A stretch of DNA of 61,640 bases from Candidatus Babeliales bacterium (GTDB taxonomy: Bacteria > Babelota > Babeliae > Babelales > UASB340): the NCBI GenBank assembly GCA_023133515.1, contig JAGLWI010000011.1:1-61640 (forward strand). Direction: 5' to 3'. The notes below the pieces were generated by a model. The model ran no database searches. It was not told the origin of the DNA and saw only the letters and a list, made by a program, of their open reading frames with translations. Position numbers and translations under genes: made by a program. Position 1 is the stretch's first letter. The number at the start of each line of letters is the position of its first letter. Shown here piece after piece: positions 43,783-53,145 of this stretch.

Positions 43783-44403
43783 TTATTTTATTAATGATTT
43801 AAAATCCTCGGCTTCTTTTGCAGGATTATCTGCTTGTGTAATTGCACGTCCAATTATTATTCCTTGAGGCTTTAGCGAAATAACCTTATTAATATTATTT
43901 TTTGTGATTCCTCCGGAGATAAAGATTGGAAGAGTAGTATTTCCACGTACATTTTCCCATTCTTCCAATAATTCAGTTAACTTTGTTGATTCATGTGGGC
44001 CGTGAAATATTATTAAATCTATGTCTAATGCTTTTGCATCCATAGCAGATTGACCCATGGAATATGCGTCAACAAAATCTAAAGCAATTTTTATGTTATT
44101 TGAGTGTGCCATTTTTGATGCATTTTGAATTGTGCTGTTACTTGTTCCGGCCAAAATGGAGATATAATTGGTTCCAGCATTAGCAAAAATTTTTATGGTA
44201 TTTTCTACTCTATCAACAAGCTTTACATCGGCAAAGATTTCTTTTTTTGGAAATTTATTTTTAAATTCTTCTATAGCTTTTACACCTTCTTTATAAATTA
44301 AAGGTGAGCCGACTTCTAAAATATCTACGTATGGTTTTATTATTGATGCAATATCGATTGCTTTGTTTAGGTCTATCATATCAAATGATACTTGAAGTTT
44401 CAT
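43783..44403 (-). CDS. 3-hexulose-6-phosphate synthase-like (OMPDC superfamily)
   Basis: This 206-residue beta/alpha-barrel protein has MKLQVSFDMIDLNKAIDIA, YVDILEVGSPLIYKEGVKAIEEFKNKFPKKEIFADVKLVDR, with the ADxK..D metal/catalytic motif, and a C-terminal IFISGGITKNNINKVI and GIIIGRAITQADNPAKEAEDF phosphate-binding pair. These follow 3-hexulose-6-phosphate synthase (HxlA) better than orotidine decarboxylase, which would have DxKxxD plus a longer chain. HPS condenses formaldehyde with ribulose-5-phosphate, or runs in reverse to make pentose phosphate. No isomerase (HxlB) gene is adjacent. A keto-gulonate-phosphate decarboxylase function is the main alternative. AAGGAG precedes the ATG. Confidence 0.75.
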   Translation of the reverse strand: MKLQVSFDMIDLNKAIDIASIIKPYVDILEVGSPLIYKEGVKAIEEFKNKFPKKEIFADVKLVDRVENTIKIFANAGTNYISILAGTSNSTIQNASKMAHSNNIKIALDFVDAYSMGQSAMDAKALDIDLIIFHGPHESTKLTELLEEWENVRGNTTLPIFISGGITKNNINKVISLKPQGIIIGRAITQADNPAKEAEDFKSLIK

Positions 44404-44608
44404 AGTTTTCTCCTTTTTAAAAAGCCGTAAATTTCTAAAATTACTTTAATACTTTGATTATATTTCATATAAATATATTTTTGCAAGTTTGATATCCTTT
44501 TAATTTTAATTTTTGATTCTTTGACTTTACTGGTTTTTGGATTTAGAATACGAAACTTCTAGTTGATATTGTACTAATTTTAATCTTTATCATAAAAAAA
44601 GGAAAGAT

Positions 44609-45211
44609 ATGTTTTATTGTAAAAAAAGGTATTTTAGTATTTTTTCATTATTTGTTTTATTAGGTTTTTGTTTTATTTCACAAAATTTAAATGCCGAAGA
44701 GGCTTCTGATTTTCAGTTAAAAAAAACTTCAGATATTGTATCTGTTGTAAAAGATGATATTTTTAAAAAAAATGATAAAAAGTTAAACGAAAAAGTTCAG
44801 CTTAAATTATCAAGTAGTGATTGTAATCTTATAATTGAATTTTTAAGACAATTACGTCCGGAAAAAACATTTTTGACTGATATATCTTTTATTTTAAAAG
44901 ATATTTTAAAAGAGGGAGTATTTGTTTCAGGTTCTGTTTGCAGTGGTTTGTTAGTTTCATATTTATTATTTTCTAATAACATAAGCCAAATGTTTTCAGC
45001 TTTAAATCCTTCTAATGAGAAAGAAAATCTTTTAGGTAAGGGATTTTTAATTTCTGGTTTTTCCATTATTTTATCTTATGTTGCTATGAAAATTATTGAT
45101 AAGAAATTGTTTAATCAAAAAAGTAAAGAGGATGTAATTAGAGACATTCTTTATGATATTATAGAAAAAAGAGATCATATTTGTTTAAGTGAAGGTTTGC
45201 TAAAAAAATAA
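44609..45211 (+). CDS. Exported or membrane protein of unknown function
   Basis: This 200-residue protein starts after AGGAAAG. A signal peptide or first helix (residues about 9-27, FSIFSLFVLLGFCFISQNLNAEE) is followed by a charged stretch and two more hydrophobic segments at about 105-122 (GVFVSGSVCSGLLVSYLLF) and 148-165 (GFLISGFSIILSYVAMKII). The rest is Lys/Asp-rich helix. The two C-proximal segments could form a membrane hairpin. No family is recognised. It lies 24 bases upstream of hldE on the same strand and may be co-transcribed with it. Confidence 0.65.
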   Translation: MFYCKKRYFSIFSLFVLLGFCFISQNLNAEEASDFQLKKTSDIVSVVKDDIFKKNDKKLNEKVQLKLSSSDCNLIIEFLRQLRPEKTFLTDISFILKDILKEGVFVSGSVCSGLLVSYLLFSNNISQMFSALNPSNEKENLLGKGFLISGFSIILSYVAMKIIDKKLFNQKSKEDVIRDILYDIIEKRDHICLSEGLLKK

Positions 45212-45235
45212 AAAAGTTTTGTTTGGGATTTGGTA

Positions 45236-46690
45236 ATGAAGAACTTGATAAATAAAGTTAAATTATCTGGTGAAAAAAAAGTTTTGGTTATCGGTGATGT
45301 AATGTTAGACGAATATCTTTTTGGGGATGTTTCAAGAATATCACCAGAGGCACCAGTTCCTGTTTTAAAAGAAAAAAAACGAGAATGGAGTCTTGGTGGT
45401 GCTGCAAATGTTGCACTTAATTGTAAAAAAATTGGAATGAAAGTAGAGTTAATTGGGGTTGTGGGTAAAAATGATTATGCAAGTAAAAAATTGCTGAGCA
45501 TGCTTTCTGAGAATGGTGTTTCTACCAGTGGAATTGTTCAAAGTTTTAGACGTGTTACGACATGTAAAAAAAGGGCTATGGCAAATAGTCAACAGTTATT
45601 ACGTATCGATACAGAAGATATTTTTCCGTTAGTCGAAGAAGAATTTTTGGATATAGAAAAAAAAATATCAGATTTTTTGCAACCTGGGGTTGTTGTTTTG
45701 ATATCAGATTATGCAAAAGGTGTTTTAACAACAACAGTTTTGAAAAAAATTATTGATTGTGCAAATAAGAATGATTGTTTAGTAATTGTGGATCCTAAAG
45801 GAAAAGATTTTGAAAAATACAAAAATGTTAATTATTTAAAACCAAATTATAAAGAATTTTGTCAAATTTTAGATTTTTATAGATTGCCGTTAAATGATTC
45901 AATTATTAAAAATGGTAAGAAAATTTGTGAATTATTATGTTTGAATGGATTAATAATTACTTTGGGTGAAAAGGGGATTCAGTTTGTATCCAAAACTGAT
46001 GATATTTTTGTACCTGCTTGTAAAAGAGAGGTATTTGATCTCACTGGTGCTGGAGATACAGTCATATCGTTTTTAGCATTAGGATTATCTATTAAATTAC
46101 CGATAAATGACTGTTTAAAGTTGGCAAATTATGCTGCTTCTGTTGTAATTTCTCATTTAAAAACATATGCAGTTGGATTAGATGAGATTTTTGAGTATAT
46201 GGCAGGTTTTGATGAAAAAATTTTTTATAATTGGTTTTTTTTGAAAAACAAACTTGATTATTTTAAAAAGAAGCAAAAAAAGATTGTTTTTACTAATGGT
46301 TGTTTTGATCTTTTGCATTCAGGACATTTGCATGTTTTAAATGAAGCAAAAAAAAAGGGCGATATTTTGATTGTTGGAATAAATACCGATGATTCAGTGA
46401 AAAGATTTAAAGGTAATAGCCGTCCAATTAAATCTTTTCAAGAACGTGCAAAAATATTGGCTGCAATGGAAGTTGTAGATTTTATAGTATCTTTTGATCA
46501 GGATACCCCAGCCGAATTGATTGAATATTTAATGCCAGATGTTTTGGTTAAGGGAGCAGATTATCAAAAAGAAAAAGTTGCTGGGTATGATTTTATGATA
46601 AAGTCAGGAGGTAAAATTCATTTAGTAGATCTTCAAAAAGGACTATCTACATCAGCTCTTGTGTTTGCGGCAAAAAAAGCTACATGTTAG
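45236..46690 (+). CDS. hldE: Bifunctional heptose-7-phosphate kinase / heptose-1-phosphate nucleotidyltransferase
   Basis: HldE phosphorylates D-glycero-beta-D-manno-heptose 7-phosphate and, after dephosphorylation by GmhB, adenylylates it to ADP-heptose for the LPS core. The ATG at 45236 follows GGGA, giving 484 residues. The N-terminal PfkB/ribokinase domain shows VLVIGDVMLDEYLFGDVSRISPEAPVPVL, GGAANVA and the catalytic DLTGAGDT. The C-terminal cytidylyltransferase-like domain from about residue 352 has FTNGCFDLLHSGH with HxGH at 361-364 and the end KGLSTSALV. Length and domain order match full HldE. Together with the heptosyltransferase at 56812-57903 it indicates a heptose-containing LPS. 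Confidence 0.95.
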   Translation: MKNLINKVKLSGEKKVLVIGDVMLDEYLFGDVSRISPEAPVPVLKEKKREWSLGGAANVALNCKKIGMKVELIGVVGKNDYASKKLLSMLSENGVSTSGIVQSFRRVTTCKKRAMANSQQLLRIDTEDIFPLVEEEFLDIEKKISDFLQPGVVVLISDYAKGVLTTTVLKKIIDCANKNDCLVIVDPKGKDFEKYKNVNYLKPNYKEFCQILDFYRLPLNDSIIKNGKKICELLCLNGLIITLGEKGIQFVSKTDDIFVPACKREVFDLTGAGDTVISFLALGLSIKLPINDCLKLANYAASVVISHLKTYAVGLDEIFEYMAGFDEKIFYNWFFLKNKLDYFKKKQKKIVFTNGCFDLLHSGHLHVLNEAKKKGDILIVGINTDDSVKRFKGNSRPIKSFQERAKILAAMEVVDFIVSFDQDTPAELIEYLMPDVLVKGADYQKEKVAGYDFMIKSGGKIHLVDLQKGLSTSALVFAAKKATC

Positions 46691-47435
46691 TGATCATGTT
46701 TTGTAAAAGTGTATCACTTACTTTTTTATCTTTTATGTCTATTGGTTCAAAGTAACGTAACATATTTACCATATTTAATAAGATTTGATTATTATTAATA
46801 TTTCCTACTACGTAGACATTTGGTAAAATTAGATGTTTGCTATCATCTGTTATAAAATCTCCTAGCGGAACATAAATGTTTTTAGGATTAGTTATTAGTA
46901 CAATAGAAATTGGACTAATTCTTTTATCTTTTGGAGTAGCTTTTTCACTCACTTTCCAAAAATATTGGTTGTTTTTGTCTTGCTGTTTTTCAAAAAGATA
47001 AATTTTTTTGTTTTCGTTTTTCTCTGTTTCAAATTCTAGATGAGATATTGTTTGTCCCATAACATGAGCAGGGTTGATTTTTTTGGTGATAACAAGATAT
47101 AGTTTTGGGGTTACATGTCGTAATGGAAAGCGAATAAGGCCATCTGGATCAGAATAATCTGAATAACCTGTATATAGAGCAAGAAAGCCGCTGATTTTTG
47201 GAATTAGATATTTGTTAAATTCATTTTTTATAAGCTTTTTGCTGATTTGATTTGGTGTTTTTTGACTAAGTTTTTTAAGTTTTTCATCTTTTTGTTTTTC
47301 AAACTCTTTTTGAGCTTGAATTATTGTTTGTGCTGGAGCATTTCTAAGATAGATGATTATTCTGTTGTCAGCATTTAAATTAATTATTGTATTTGTTAAT
47401 ATAGTAATATAAAAGATATTTTTTAAGTTTTTCAT
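46680..47435 (-). CDS. Secreted protein of unknown function
   Basis: This 251-residue protein has a signal peptide (about residues 1-22, ending near NLNAD) and a GGGGCTGGGA purine-rich site upstream. The mature part opens with RIIIYLRNAPAQTIIQAQKEFEKQKDEKLKK, a helix, then a beta-rich middle (PKLYLVITKK and HLEFETEKNENKKIYLFE) and VYVVGNINNNQILLNMVNMLRYFEP. No family is recognised. The last 11 bases overlap the end of hldE tail to tail, which leaves no room for a terminator between the two convergent genes. Confidence 0.65.
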   Translation of the reverse strand: MKNLKNIFYITILTNTIINLNADNRIIIYLRNAPAQTIIQAQKEFEKQKDEKLKKLSQKTPNQISKKLIKNEFNKYLIPKISGFLALYTGYSDYSDPDGLIRFPLRHVTPKLYLVITKKINPAHVMGQTISHLEFETEKNENKKIYLFEKQQDKNNQYFWKVSEKATPKDKRISPISIVLITNPKNIYVPLGDFITDDSKHLILPNVYVVGNINNNQILLNMVNMLRYFEPIDIKDKKVSDTLLQNMITNM

Positions 47436-47521
47436 GATCCCAGCCCCTTTTTTATTTAGTTTAAAAAATATTACAGTTATAATTTAACAAAAAAAGTGTT
47501 TTAAAATCTATAATATTGAAA

Positions 47522-48175
47522 ATGGAAATGCAAAATATGAATAAAAGAAAAGAAAAAGTATCTGAAAAAATTTGGGAAGATTTTAAAAGGGGGCAGAATT
47601 TGAGTGATAAACAAATTGAAAAATTTAAAAAGTATTCAAATACTCTTATTGAGTGGTCAAAAGATATTAATTTGACTGCAATAAGAGATTTGTCTGGAAT
47701 TATAAGGCAGCATTTTATTGATTCATTTGAGCTGAAAAATCATTTTAGTTTGACTAAAATAAAAACAATGGCAGATATTGGAACTGGTGCAGGGTTTCCG
47801 TCTATTCCATTAAAAATTTTATATCCACATTTAAAATTGTTTTTAATAGAAGTTAATAAAAAAAAACAAAAGTTTCTTAATTTTTTGATAGAAGAATTAG
47901 ATTTACAAAATGTCGAAATTGTTAATCTTGATTGGAGAACATTTTTGAGAAAAACAACTTTTGATATTGATATTTTTGTAACAAAAGCAGCTTTGAATGA
48001 TTTAGAGCTTTCGCGTATGTTTAAACCTGCATGTTTTTATAAAAATTCTACGCTTGTTTATTTGGCATCAGAAGATTGGGAGCCACATTTAAAAGTTGAA
48101 AAATTTGTTTTTGATTACAAATTTTATACATTGGGAAAAAAGCGTAGAAAATTAGTTTTTATGAAATTGCCATAA
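47522..48175 (+). CDS. rsmG: 16S rRNA (guanine-N7)-methyltransferase RsmG
   Basis: RsmG methylates N7 of G527 (E. coli numbering) in 16S rRNA. The 217-residue protein has the SAM motif MADIGTGAGFPSIPLKILYP, the following acidic strand LKLFLIEVNKKKQKFLNFL and the helix with QNVEIVNLDWR, and the N-terminal YSNTLIEWSKDINLTAIRDLSGIIRQHFIDSF, all diagnostic of GidB/RsmG. The start is uncertain among ATG codons at 47522, 47528 and 47537; none has a perfect site, and 47537 has GGA at a suitable distance. It is unlinked to gidA here. Confidence 0.92.
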   Translation: MEMQNMNKRKEKVSEKIWEDFKRGQNLSDKQIEKFKKYSNTLIEWSKDINLTAIRDLSGIIRQHFIDSFELKNHFSLTKIKTMADIGTGAGFPSIPLKILYPHLKLFLIEVNKKKQKFLNFLIEELDLQNVEIVNLDWRTFLRKTTFDIDIFVTKAALNDLELSRMFKPACFYKNSTLVYLASEDWEPHLKVEKFVFDYKFYTLGKKRRKLVFMKLP

Positions 48176-48207
48176 AAATATTTTGATTTTTTAATAGAGT
48201 TCTTATA

Positions 48208-48564
48208 ATGCAAAATCAAAAAATAATTATTTGTTATTTAGTTTTGTTTTTATTTTTTTGTTCTTTTTTAAATTTGTTTGGATGTAGAATTTATAATATT
48301 TCTTTTAGAGAGGCTGAAATATTCTGGAAAGAAGGAGAGGAAAGGATATATGAAAAATTAGATTCTGAAGGGATTGATTTACCATATTATGTTTATGAAT
48401 TTTGGATAAAAATTGATTGTAATAAAGTTTATAATTCTTGTATCAAAAAATTTCAATGTTTTCGTTTTACAAGGGTTGATATTATAGAATGTACCAATTA
48501 TTTTATTGTAACTGATTTTAGAAACGATGGATTTGTTAATTGTAAATTATTTAAATTAACGTGA
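48208..48564 (+). CDS. Small putative lipoprotein, unknown function
   Basis: This 118-residue protein begins with a hydrophobic signal sequence (residues about 6-25) ending in LNLFGC. That sequence loosely fits a lipobox, so the cysteine may be lipidated and the protein anchored in the inner or outer membrane. The mature part of about 90 residues contains six further cysteines (CNKVYNSC, CFRF, ECTN, CKLF region), suggesting disulphides. No family is recognised. It follows rsmG by 32 bases. Confidence 0.6.
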   Translation: MQNQKIIICYLVLFLFFCSFLNLFGCRIYNISFREAEIFWKEGEERIYEKLDSEGIDLPYYVYEFWIKIDCNKVYNSCIKKFQCFRFTRVDIIECTNYFIVTDFRNDGFVNCKLFKLT

Positions 48565-48702
48565 ACTTGATAATTAATTTTGTATAAAAGTATTTTAAAC
48601 AAAGCTTTTTTTTCCAACCGTTCGTTCCGTACACAAGGTTTAACTTCGAGTTTGCGTTAAATTAAGTTAGAGATAGTTTATAATAAATTTTTGAAAATAT
48701 TT

Positions 48703-49929
48703 TTATCCTCTTTCTATCAAAGCATCTACTGGTTTTAATTTTGATGCTTTTAATGCAGGATAATATCCAAAAAATAATCCAATTAAAAAAGAAGATGTAA
48801 GTGATATAAAAATAGCCTTGTTTGATATAAAAATGGGCCAACCCAAAAAAAAACCAATTATTTTTGATATTGTTATTCCAAAAGAGATACCAATCATTCC
48901 TCCAAGAAGACATATGACAATGGCTTCGATTATAAATTGATTTAGTATTGCTTTGGTTGTTGCTCCAATTGCCATTCGAATTCCAATTTCAGGAGTTCGT
49001 TCTTTAACTGTTACGAACATTATATTCATAATTCCTATTCCACCAACTATTAAAGAAATTGAAGCTATTATTAAAAGCAAAATGTTTAATACTGCAGATG
49101 CAGCATCGGATGCTTGAGATATATCGTCTTGAGTAAAAATGGTAAAATCATCATCATCTGTTGGTTTTAGTTTGTGTTGTTGTCTTAATATTGCCTTTAT
49201 TTCAGTTGCGGCTTGATCCATTCGATCTTTTCTTTTTACTGATATCATTATAGCATGGTAAACTTCTCTTTTTATTCCAGCGACCTTTTTTTGAAATGTT
49301 GTGATGGGCATTAGAATTATATCATCTTCATCTCTACCATCAGGAAGTTTTCCTCTTTTTTCTATTTCACCTACTACTTTGAATGGAATTTTTTTAATTC
49401 TTATTGTTTTTCCAATAGAGTTGCTATTCCCAAATAATTCTTTTTTTATAGTTTGTCCTATGACAGCAACCTTTCTGCTTGTTTTAAGTTCGTGTTTATC
49501 AAAGAAACGGCCATTAATAATTTTCCATTTTCTTATTTGATCGTAAACTTCATTTACACCACTAACAGTTGTGTTCCAATTATTTCCATTATGAATAGCT
49601 TTTAAAAATTTGTGTGTTCCTGGTGATGCTAGTGCAATATCTTCACATTCTTCTATTATTGATTTGTAGTCTTTTTCTGTTATTGTTAGATTTCCGCCAC
49701 CTCCTCTACTTGTCATCAATCTTTTTGGACTTCCACCAAGAACAATTATAAAATTGGTTCCTAATCTTTCTATTTCTTTTTTTACTGTATGTTTTGCACC
49801 TTCTCCGATAGACATGACAGAAATAATTGCTGTTACTCCTACAACAATTCCAAGAGTTGTTAGCAATGATCGCATTTTATGTTTGTTTAAAGAACGAATT
49901 GCCGTTATAAATAATTGATAAAAAGTCAT
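48703..49929 (-). CDS. MacB-type ABC transporter permease (copy 1)
   Basis: This 408-residue inner-membrane protein has the MacB/FtsX fold. An N-terminal helix (about 20-42, with [28 protein letters not shown]) is followed by a large periplasmic MacB core domain (about 50-270) and three C-terminal helices (about 285-305, 335-360 and 370-390) ending in [19 protein letters not shown]. coli MacB carries its ATPase on the same chain; here it is a separate gene just upstream. The mechanism of the family is mechanotransmission, powering export of toxins, lipoproteins or peptides through a TolC partner. Its ATG overlaps the ATPase stop (ATGA), so they are translationally coupled. Confidence 0.92.
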   Translation of the reverse strand: MTFYQLFITAIRSLNKHKMRSLLTTLGIVVGVTAIISVMSIGEGAKHTVKKEIERLGTNFIIVLGGSPKRLMTSRGGGGNLTITEKDYKSIIEECEDIALASPGTHKFLKAIHNGNNWNTTVSGVNEVYDQIRKWKIINGRFFDKHELKTSRKVAVIGQTIKKELFGNSNSIGKTIRIKKIPFKVVGEIEKRGKLPDGRDEDDIILMPITTFQKKVAGIKREVYHAIMISVKRKDRMDQAATEIKAILRQQHKLKPTDDDDFTIFTQDDISQASDAASAVLNILLLIIASISLIVGGIGIMNIMFVTVKERTPEIGIRMAIGATTKAILNQFIIEAIVICLLGGMIGISFGITISKIIGFFLGWPIFISNKAIFISLTSSFLIGLFFGYYPALKASKLKPVDALIERG

Positions 49930-50609
49930 ATTTTTTTATCCAATATAATTTTTCCATCCACTAGATCTATTATTCTTTTTGTTTTAGATGCAATTTCTGG
50001 CTCATGCGTAACAATAATTACAGTTACATTTTTTTGTTTATTAAGATTTTTAAAAAGATCGATAATGGTGTTTCCTGCCGTTGTATCTAAGTTTCCGGTT
50101 GGTTCATCGGCAAGAATTATGCTAGGATTGTTTGAAATAGATCGAGCTATTGCAACGCGTTGTTGTTGGCCTCCAGAGAGTTGATATGGATAATGCTGTA
50201 AACGGTCAGAAAGTCCTACAGATTCTAAAATTTTTTTTGCATTTTCTCTTGCTTCTTTTTCTGATATGTGACCATAAAGTTGTGGCAATGCGACATTATC
50301 GGTTGCGGTTAAACTTGCAAGAAGATGAAATTTTTGAAATACAAAACCTATCTTTTGATTTCTAATTTTGGCTAGTTCGTTTTTTGACATTTTTATTATA
50401 CTTTTTTCATCAATTAAAATATCTCCATCTGTTGGAAGATCTAGGCACCCTAAAAGATGCATTAATGTTGATTTTCCTGACCCTGATGATCCTGTAATTG
50501 CTACAAATTCTCCTTTTTGAATTTCTAAATTGATTTTATTTAGGGCTACAACTTCAGTTTCACCCATTTTATATGTTTTTGTTAAATCTTTTGTTTTCAA
50601 AAGAGTCAT
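49926..50609 (-). CDS. MacB/LolD-type ABC transporter ATPase
   Basis: This 227-residue nucleotide-binding protein has Walker [10 protein letters not shown], the Q-loop in [10 protein letters not shown], the signature [15 protein letters not shown], Walker [13 protein letters not shown] and the H-loop VTHEPE. Together with the opening [28 protein letters not shown] these match the LolD/MacB ATPase branch. Its start overlaps the adaptor stop and its stop overlaps permease 1, each by four bases (ATGA). It is the only ABC ATPase in this region, although a second permease and adaptor follow upstream, so it may serve both. Confidence 0.95.
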   Translation of the reverse strand: MTLLKTKDLTKTYKMGETEVVALNKINLEIQKGEFVAITGSSGSGKSTLMHLLGCLDLPTDGDILIDEKSIIKMSKNELAKIRNQKIGFVFQKFHLLASLTATDNVALPQLYGHISEKEARENAKKILESVGLSDRLQHYPYQLSGGQQQRVAIARSISNNPSIILADEPTGNLDTTAGNTIIDLFKNLNKQKNVTVIIVTHEPEIASKTKRIIDLVDGKIILDKKI

Positions 50610-51811
50610 TTTTTTCTTTGTTTCCCAATACTTCCTGGTCTTGCAAAAACCTGTTTCAATAAGATGTTTTCTCTCTCAACTTGAGTAACTTCGTTTACTA
50701 TATCTATATTATTATTTATTTCTTTGCTTATAATTTGTGTAAACATTCCTTGTCTAGCACCTAGTTTTACTTTGATTTGTTTAAATTTTTTATTTTTTAA
50801 AATCCATACATGGTCCATTTGAGTTATTTGATTATCATTAATCATTTTTTTAAACTTAAAATTAAGTTTGACTGCAATTTTTTTTAGTATATTGCTATCT
50901 ATTCTTAAAGCTTTATTTTTTACGACAAGTGAATTTTTTGTTTGTGCGACATTTATTTGTACGTTTGTTGTCATGCCTGGTCGTAATTTTAAATTTGGAT
51001 TTGATACATTCAAAATTGTCCCATAGGTTACAATTTCATCTGTGAATTTAGATAAATATCTAATTTTTCTTACTTTTGCTTTAAATTCAAGTTTTGGAAA
51101 TGCATCGACTGTAAATATTACATCTTGTCCCTCTTTTACCATTCCTATATCAGCTTCGTCAACATTTACATCGGCTTCCATGCATTTTAAATCTTTTGCA
51201 ATAACGAAAAGAACTTTTGCATCAAGGCGAGATGTTATCATTTGTCCTAAATCTATTTCTTTTGCAATGATTATTCCATCTACAGGTGATTTTATAAAAG
51301 TATTTTCATATTCTTTAATTTTTATTTCAAGTTCCGCTTCTTTTTGTAAAACTTGTGCTCTTAAGATTTCAAGTTCTTTTGTATATTGTTCGTAAAGATC
51401 TTTAGAGATTTGCTTTGATTTATATAAAGCAGTTTGTCTTTTATAAAACTTTTCATAATAATTAGCATTTTCTTTAGATTGTTTTAATTCTGCTGTTAGT
51501 TTTTTTACAGAACTATCACCTATTCCATTATCAAGAATGGCAAGTATTTGTTCTTTTTTTACAAAATCATTGTTATCAACAAAAATCTTTTCAACTTTTC
51601 CATCAACCAAACTTCCAACAGAAATTTGATCTTTAGCTTTTAATGTTCCAGATGCTTTTACATATTGAATCAGATCTTTTTTTATTGGTTTTTCTGTTTT
51701 GAAAAGTTGTGTTGGTTTTACATATTTATTTTTAAAGAACCAATAAAATCCTATAAATATTATTATGATTGCAGATAAAATTAGGACAATTTTATTTTTT
51801 GTATTGAACAT
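50606..51811 (-). CDS. MacA-type membrane-fusion adaptor (copy 1)
   Basis: The start is at the ATG ending at 51811, where AGGAT lies five bases upstream; a TTG at 51835 has no such site. The product is 401 residues. A single N-terminal transmembrane helix (about 6-24) is followed by the periplasmic adaptor parts: a lipoyl half (VKASGTLKAKDQISVGSLVDGKVEKIFVDNNDFVKKEQILAILD), an alpha-helical hairpin (about 85-145), the second lipoyl half (FIKSPVDGIIIAKEIDLGQ), a beta-barrel with VNVDEADIGMVKEGQDVIFTVDAFP, and a membrane-proximal domain with GARQGMFTQII. HlyD/MacA adaptors link the inner-membrane pump to a TolC channel. Confidence 0.92.
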   Translation of the reverse strand: MFNTKNKIVLILSAIIIIFIGFYWFFKNKYVKPTQLFKTEKPIKKDLIQYVKASGTLKAKDQISVGSLVDGKVEKIFVDNNDFVKKEQILAILDNGIGDSSVKKLTAELKQSKENANYYEKFYKRQTALYKSKQISKDLYEQYTKELEILRAQVLQKEAELEIKIKEYENTFIKSPVDGIIIAKEIDLGQMITSRLDAKVLFVIAKDLKCMEADVNVDEADIGMVKEGQDVIFTVDAFPKLEFKAKVRKIRYLSKFTDEIVTYGTILNVSNPNLKLRPGMTTNVQINVAQTKNSLVVKNKALRIDSNILKKIAVKLNFKFKKMINDNQITQMDHVWILKNKKFKQIKVKLGARQGMFTQIISKEINNNIDIVNEVTQVERENILLKQVFARPGSIGKQRKK

Positions 51812-51912
51812 TTTTATCCTATTTATTTTTATCAATTTGTTAATTAGTTGTAAAAATTTATACTAGCATGTTTTAATTTTTTTTTGTAATGTTTTTCAAA
51901 AAATTTTGCAAG

Positions 51913-53139
51913 TTAATTATCTTGTAAAGCTTCAATAGGATTTAATTTTGATGCTTTTAGTGATGGATAATAACCAAAAATAATTCCTATTATAAAAGTT
52001 ACAAAAAATGCTAAAAAAATTGTAAAAGTTTTTAATACTACTATCCAACCTGTAAAAATGCTTACTATATGTGGTGTAATAATGCCTAAAAATATTCCTA
52101 TTATTCCTCCTATAAAACATAATGTTATTGATTCTAAAATAAATTGTTTTAAAATTATTGATTTTGTTGCTCCAAGAGCCATACGAATTCCAATTTCTTT
52201 TGTTCGTTCAAAAACAGATACCAACATTATGTTCATAACACCTATTCCTCCAACGATTAAAGATATAGCAGCTATTATAAATAAAAGTAGGTTTAATACA
52301 TTCGAGGAACTTTTTGCTGCATTGATCATTGCTTGTTGATCACATATTGTAAAATCATTTGGTTCATCATTTGTTAATCTATGTTTAAATCTTAAAATAG
52401 TTTTTAATTTTTTTGTTATTTCTGGTATATAATTTTTCTTTTTTGCACTTATAGCAATGCCATGTATACTTTGGTTGCAATTTTTAAAAATTTGTTTTTT
52501 TGCAGTTGTGATTGGCATATATATGTCTAAGTTTGGATCTGATTCTCCAAAATAATTTTTAATTTTTTTAACTGTTCCTATTACTTTGAATGTAATATTT
52601 CTGATAGCTATGGTTTTTCCGATAGGGTTTAGTTTACCAAAAAGTTCTTTTGTTGTTGTGTTTCCCAAAACTACTACTTTTGAATTTTTTTTGAGATGAT
52701 ATTGTGAAAAGAAGTTTCCTTTTTTTATTTTTCTTTTTATTACATCTAAGTAGTGTTCATTGCCACATTTTATATCAACAAGAACATTATTTTTTTTTGT
52801 TCTTATTATTTCTCGACAGAACATTGTTGGTGTTATTTTTTTAATTTGTGAGCATTGTCTTTTGAATATTTCTACATCTTGCATAACAATAGGACGTGCT
52901 ATTTTTCTTATTTTGAATTTTGTTTTTCCTTCGCTGATACCGGAAGGGTGTATAAAAATATAGTTTTTACCCATACCTAATATTTTTCGTTTAATTTTTT
53001 CTTCAGCGCCATATCCTATTGCAAGTGTAGAAATTATTGAAGCAATTCCAACAATTATTCCTAAGATTGTTAAAAAAGAACGCCCTTTATGTTTTTTTAG
53101 ATTTTGTAATGAGATTTTTATAAGTAATTTTGTATTCAT
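51913..53139 (-). CDS. MacB-type ABC transporter permease (copy 2)
   Basis: This 408-residue protein is a paralogue of permease 1: the same opening RSFLTILGIIVGIASIISTLAIGYGAE, a periplasmic core with IYMPITTAKKQIF in the position of [13 protein letters not shown], and the same C-terminal triple helix ending GYYPSLKASKLNPIEALQDN. It has no ATPase domain, and no ATPase gene stands next to it: upstream is its adaptor (six bases away), downstream the first adaptor after about 100 bases. It must therefore borrow an ATPase, most simply the one at 49926-50609. Duplication of permease plus adaptor without the ATPase is unusual. Confidence 0.92.
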   Translation of the reverse strand: MNTKLLIKISLQNLKKHKGRSFLTILGIIVGIASIISTLAIGYGAEEKIKRKILGMGKNYIFIHPSGISEGKTKFKIRKIARPIVMQDVEIFKRQCSQIKKITPTMFCREIIRTKKNNVLVDIKCGNEHYLDVIKRKIKKGNFFSQYHLKKNSKVVVLGNTTTKELFGKLNPIGKTIAIRNITFKVIGTVKKIKNYFGESDPNLDIYMPITTAKKQIFKNCNQSIHGIAISAKKKNYIPEITKKLKTILRFKHRLTNDEPNDFTICDQQAMINAAKSSSNVLNLLLFIIAAISLIVGGIGVMNIMLVSVFERTKEIGIRMALGATKSIILKQFILESITLCFIGGIIGIFLGIITPHIVSIFTGWIVVLKTFTIFLAFFVTFIIGIIFGYYPSLKASKLNPIEALQDN

Positions 53140-53145
53140 ATTTAT

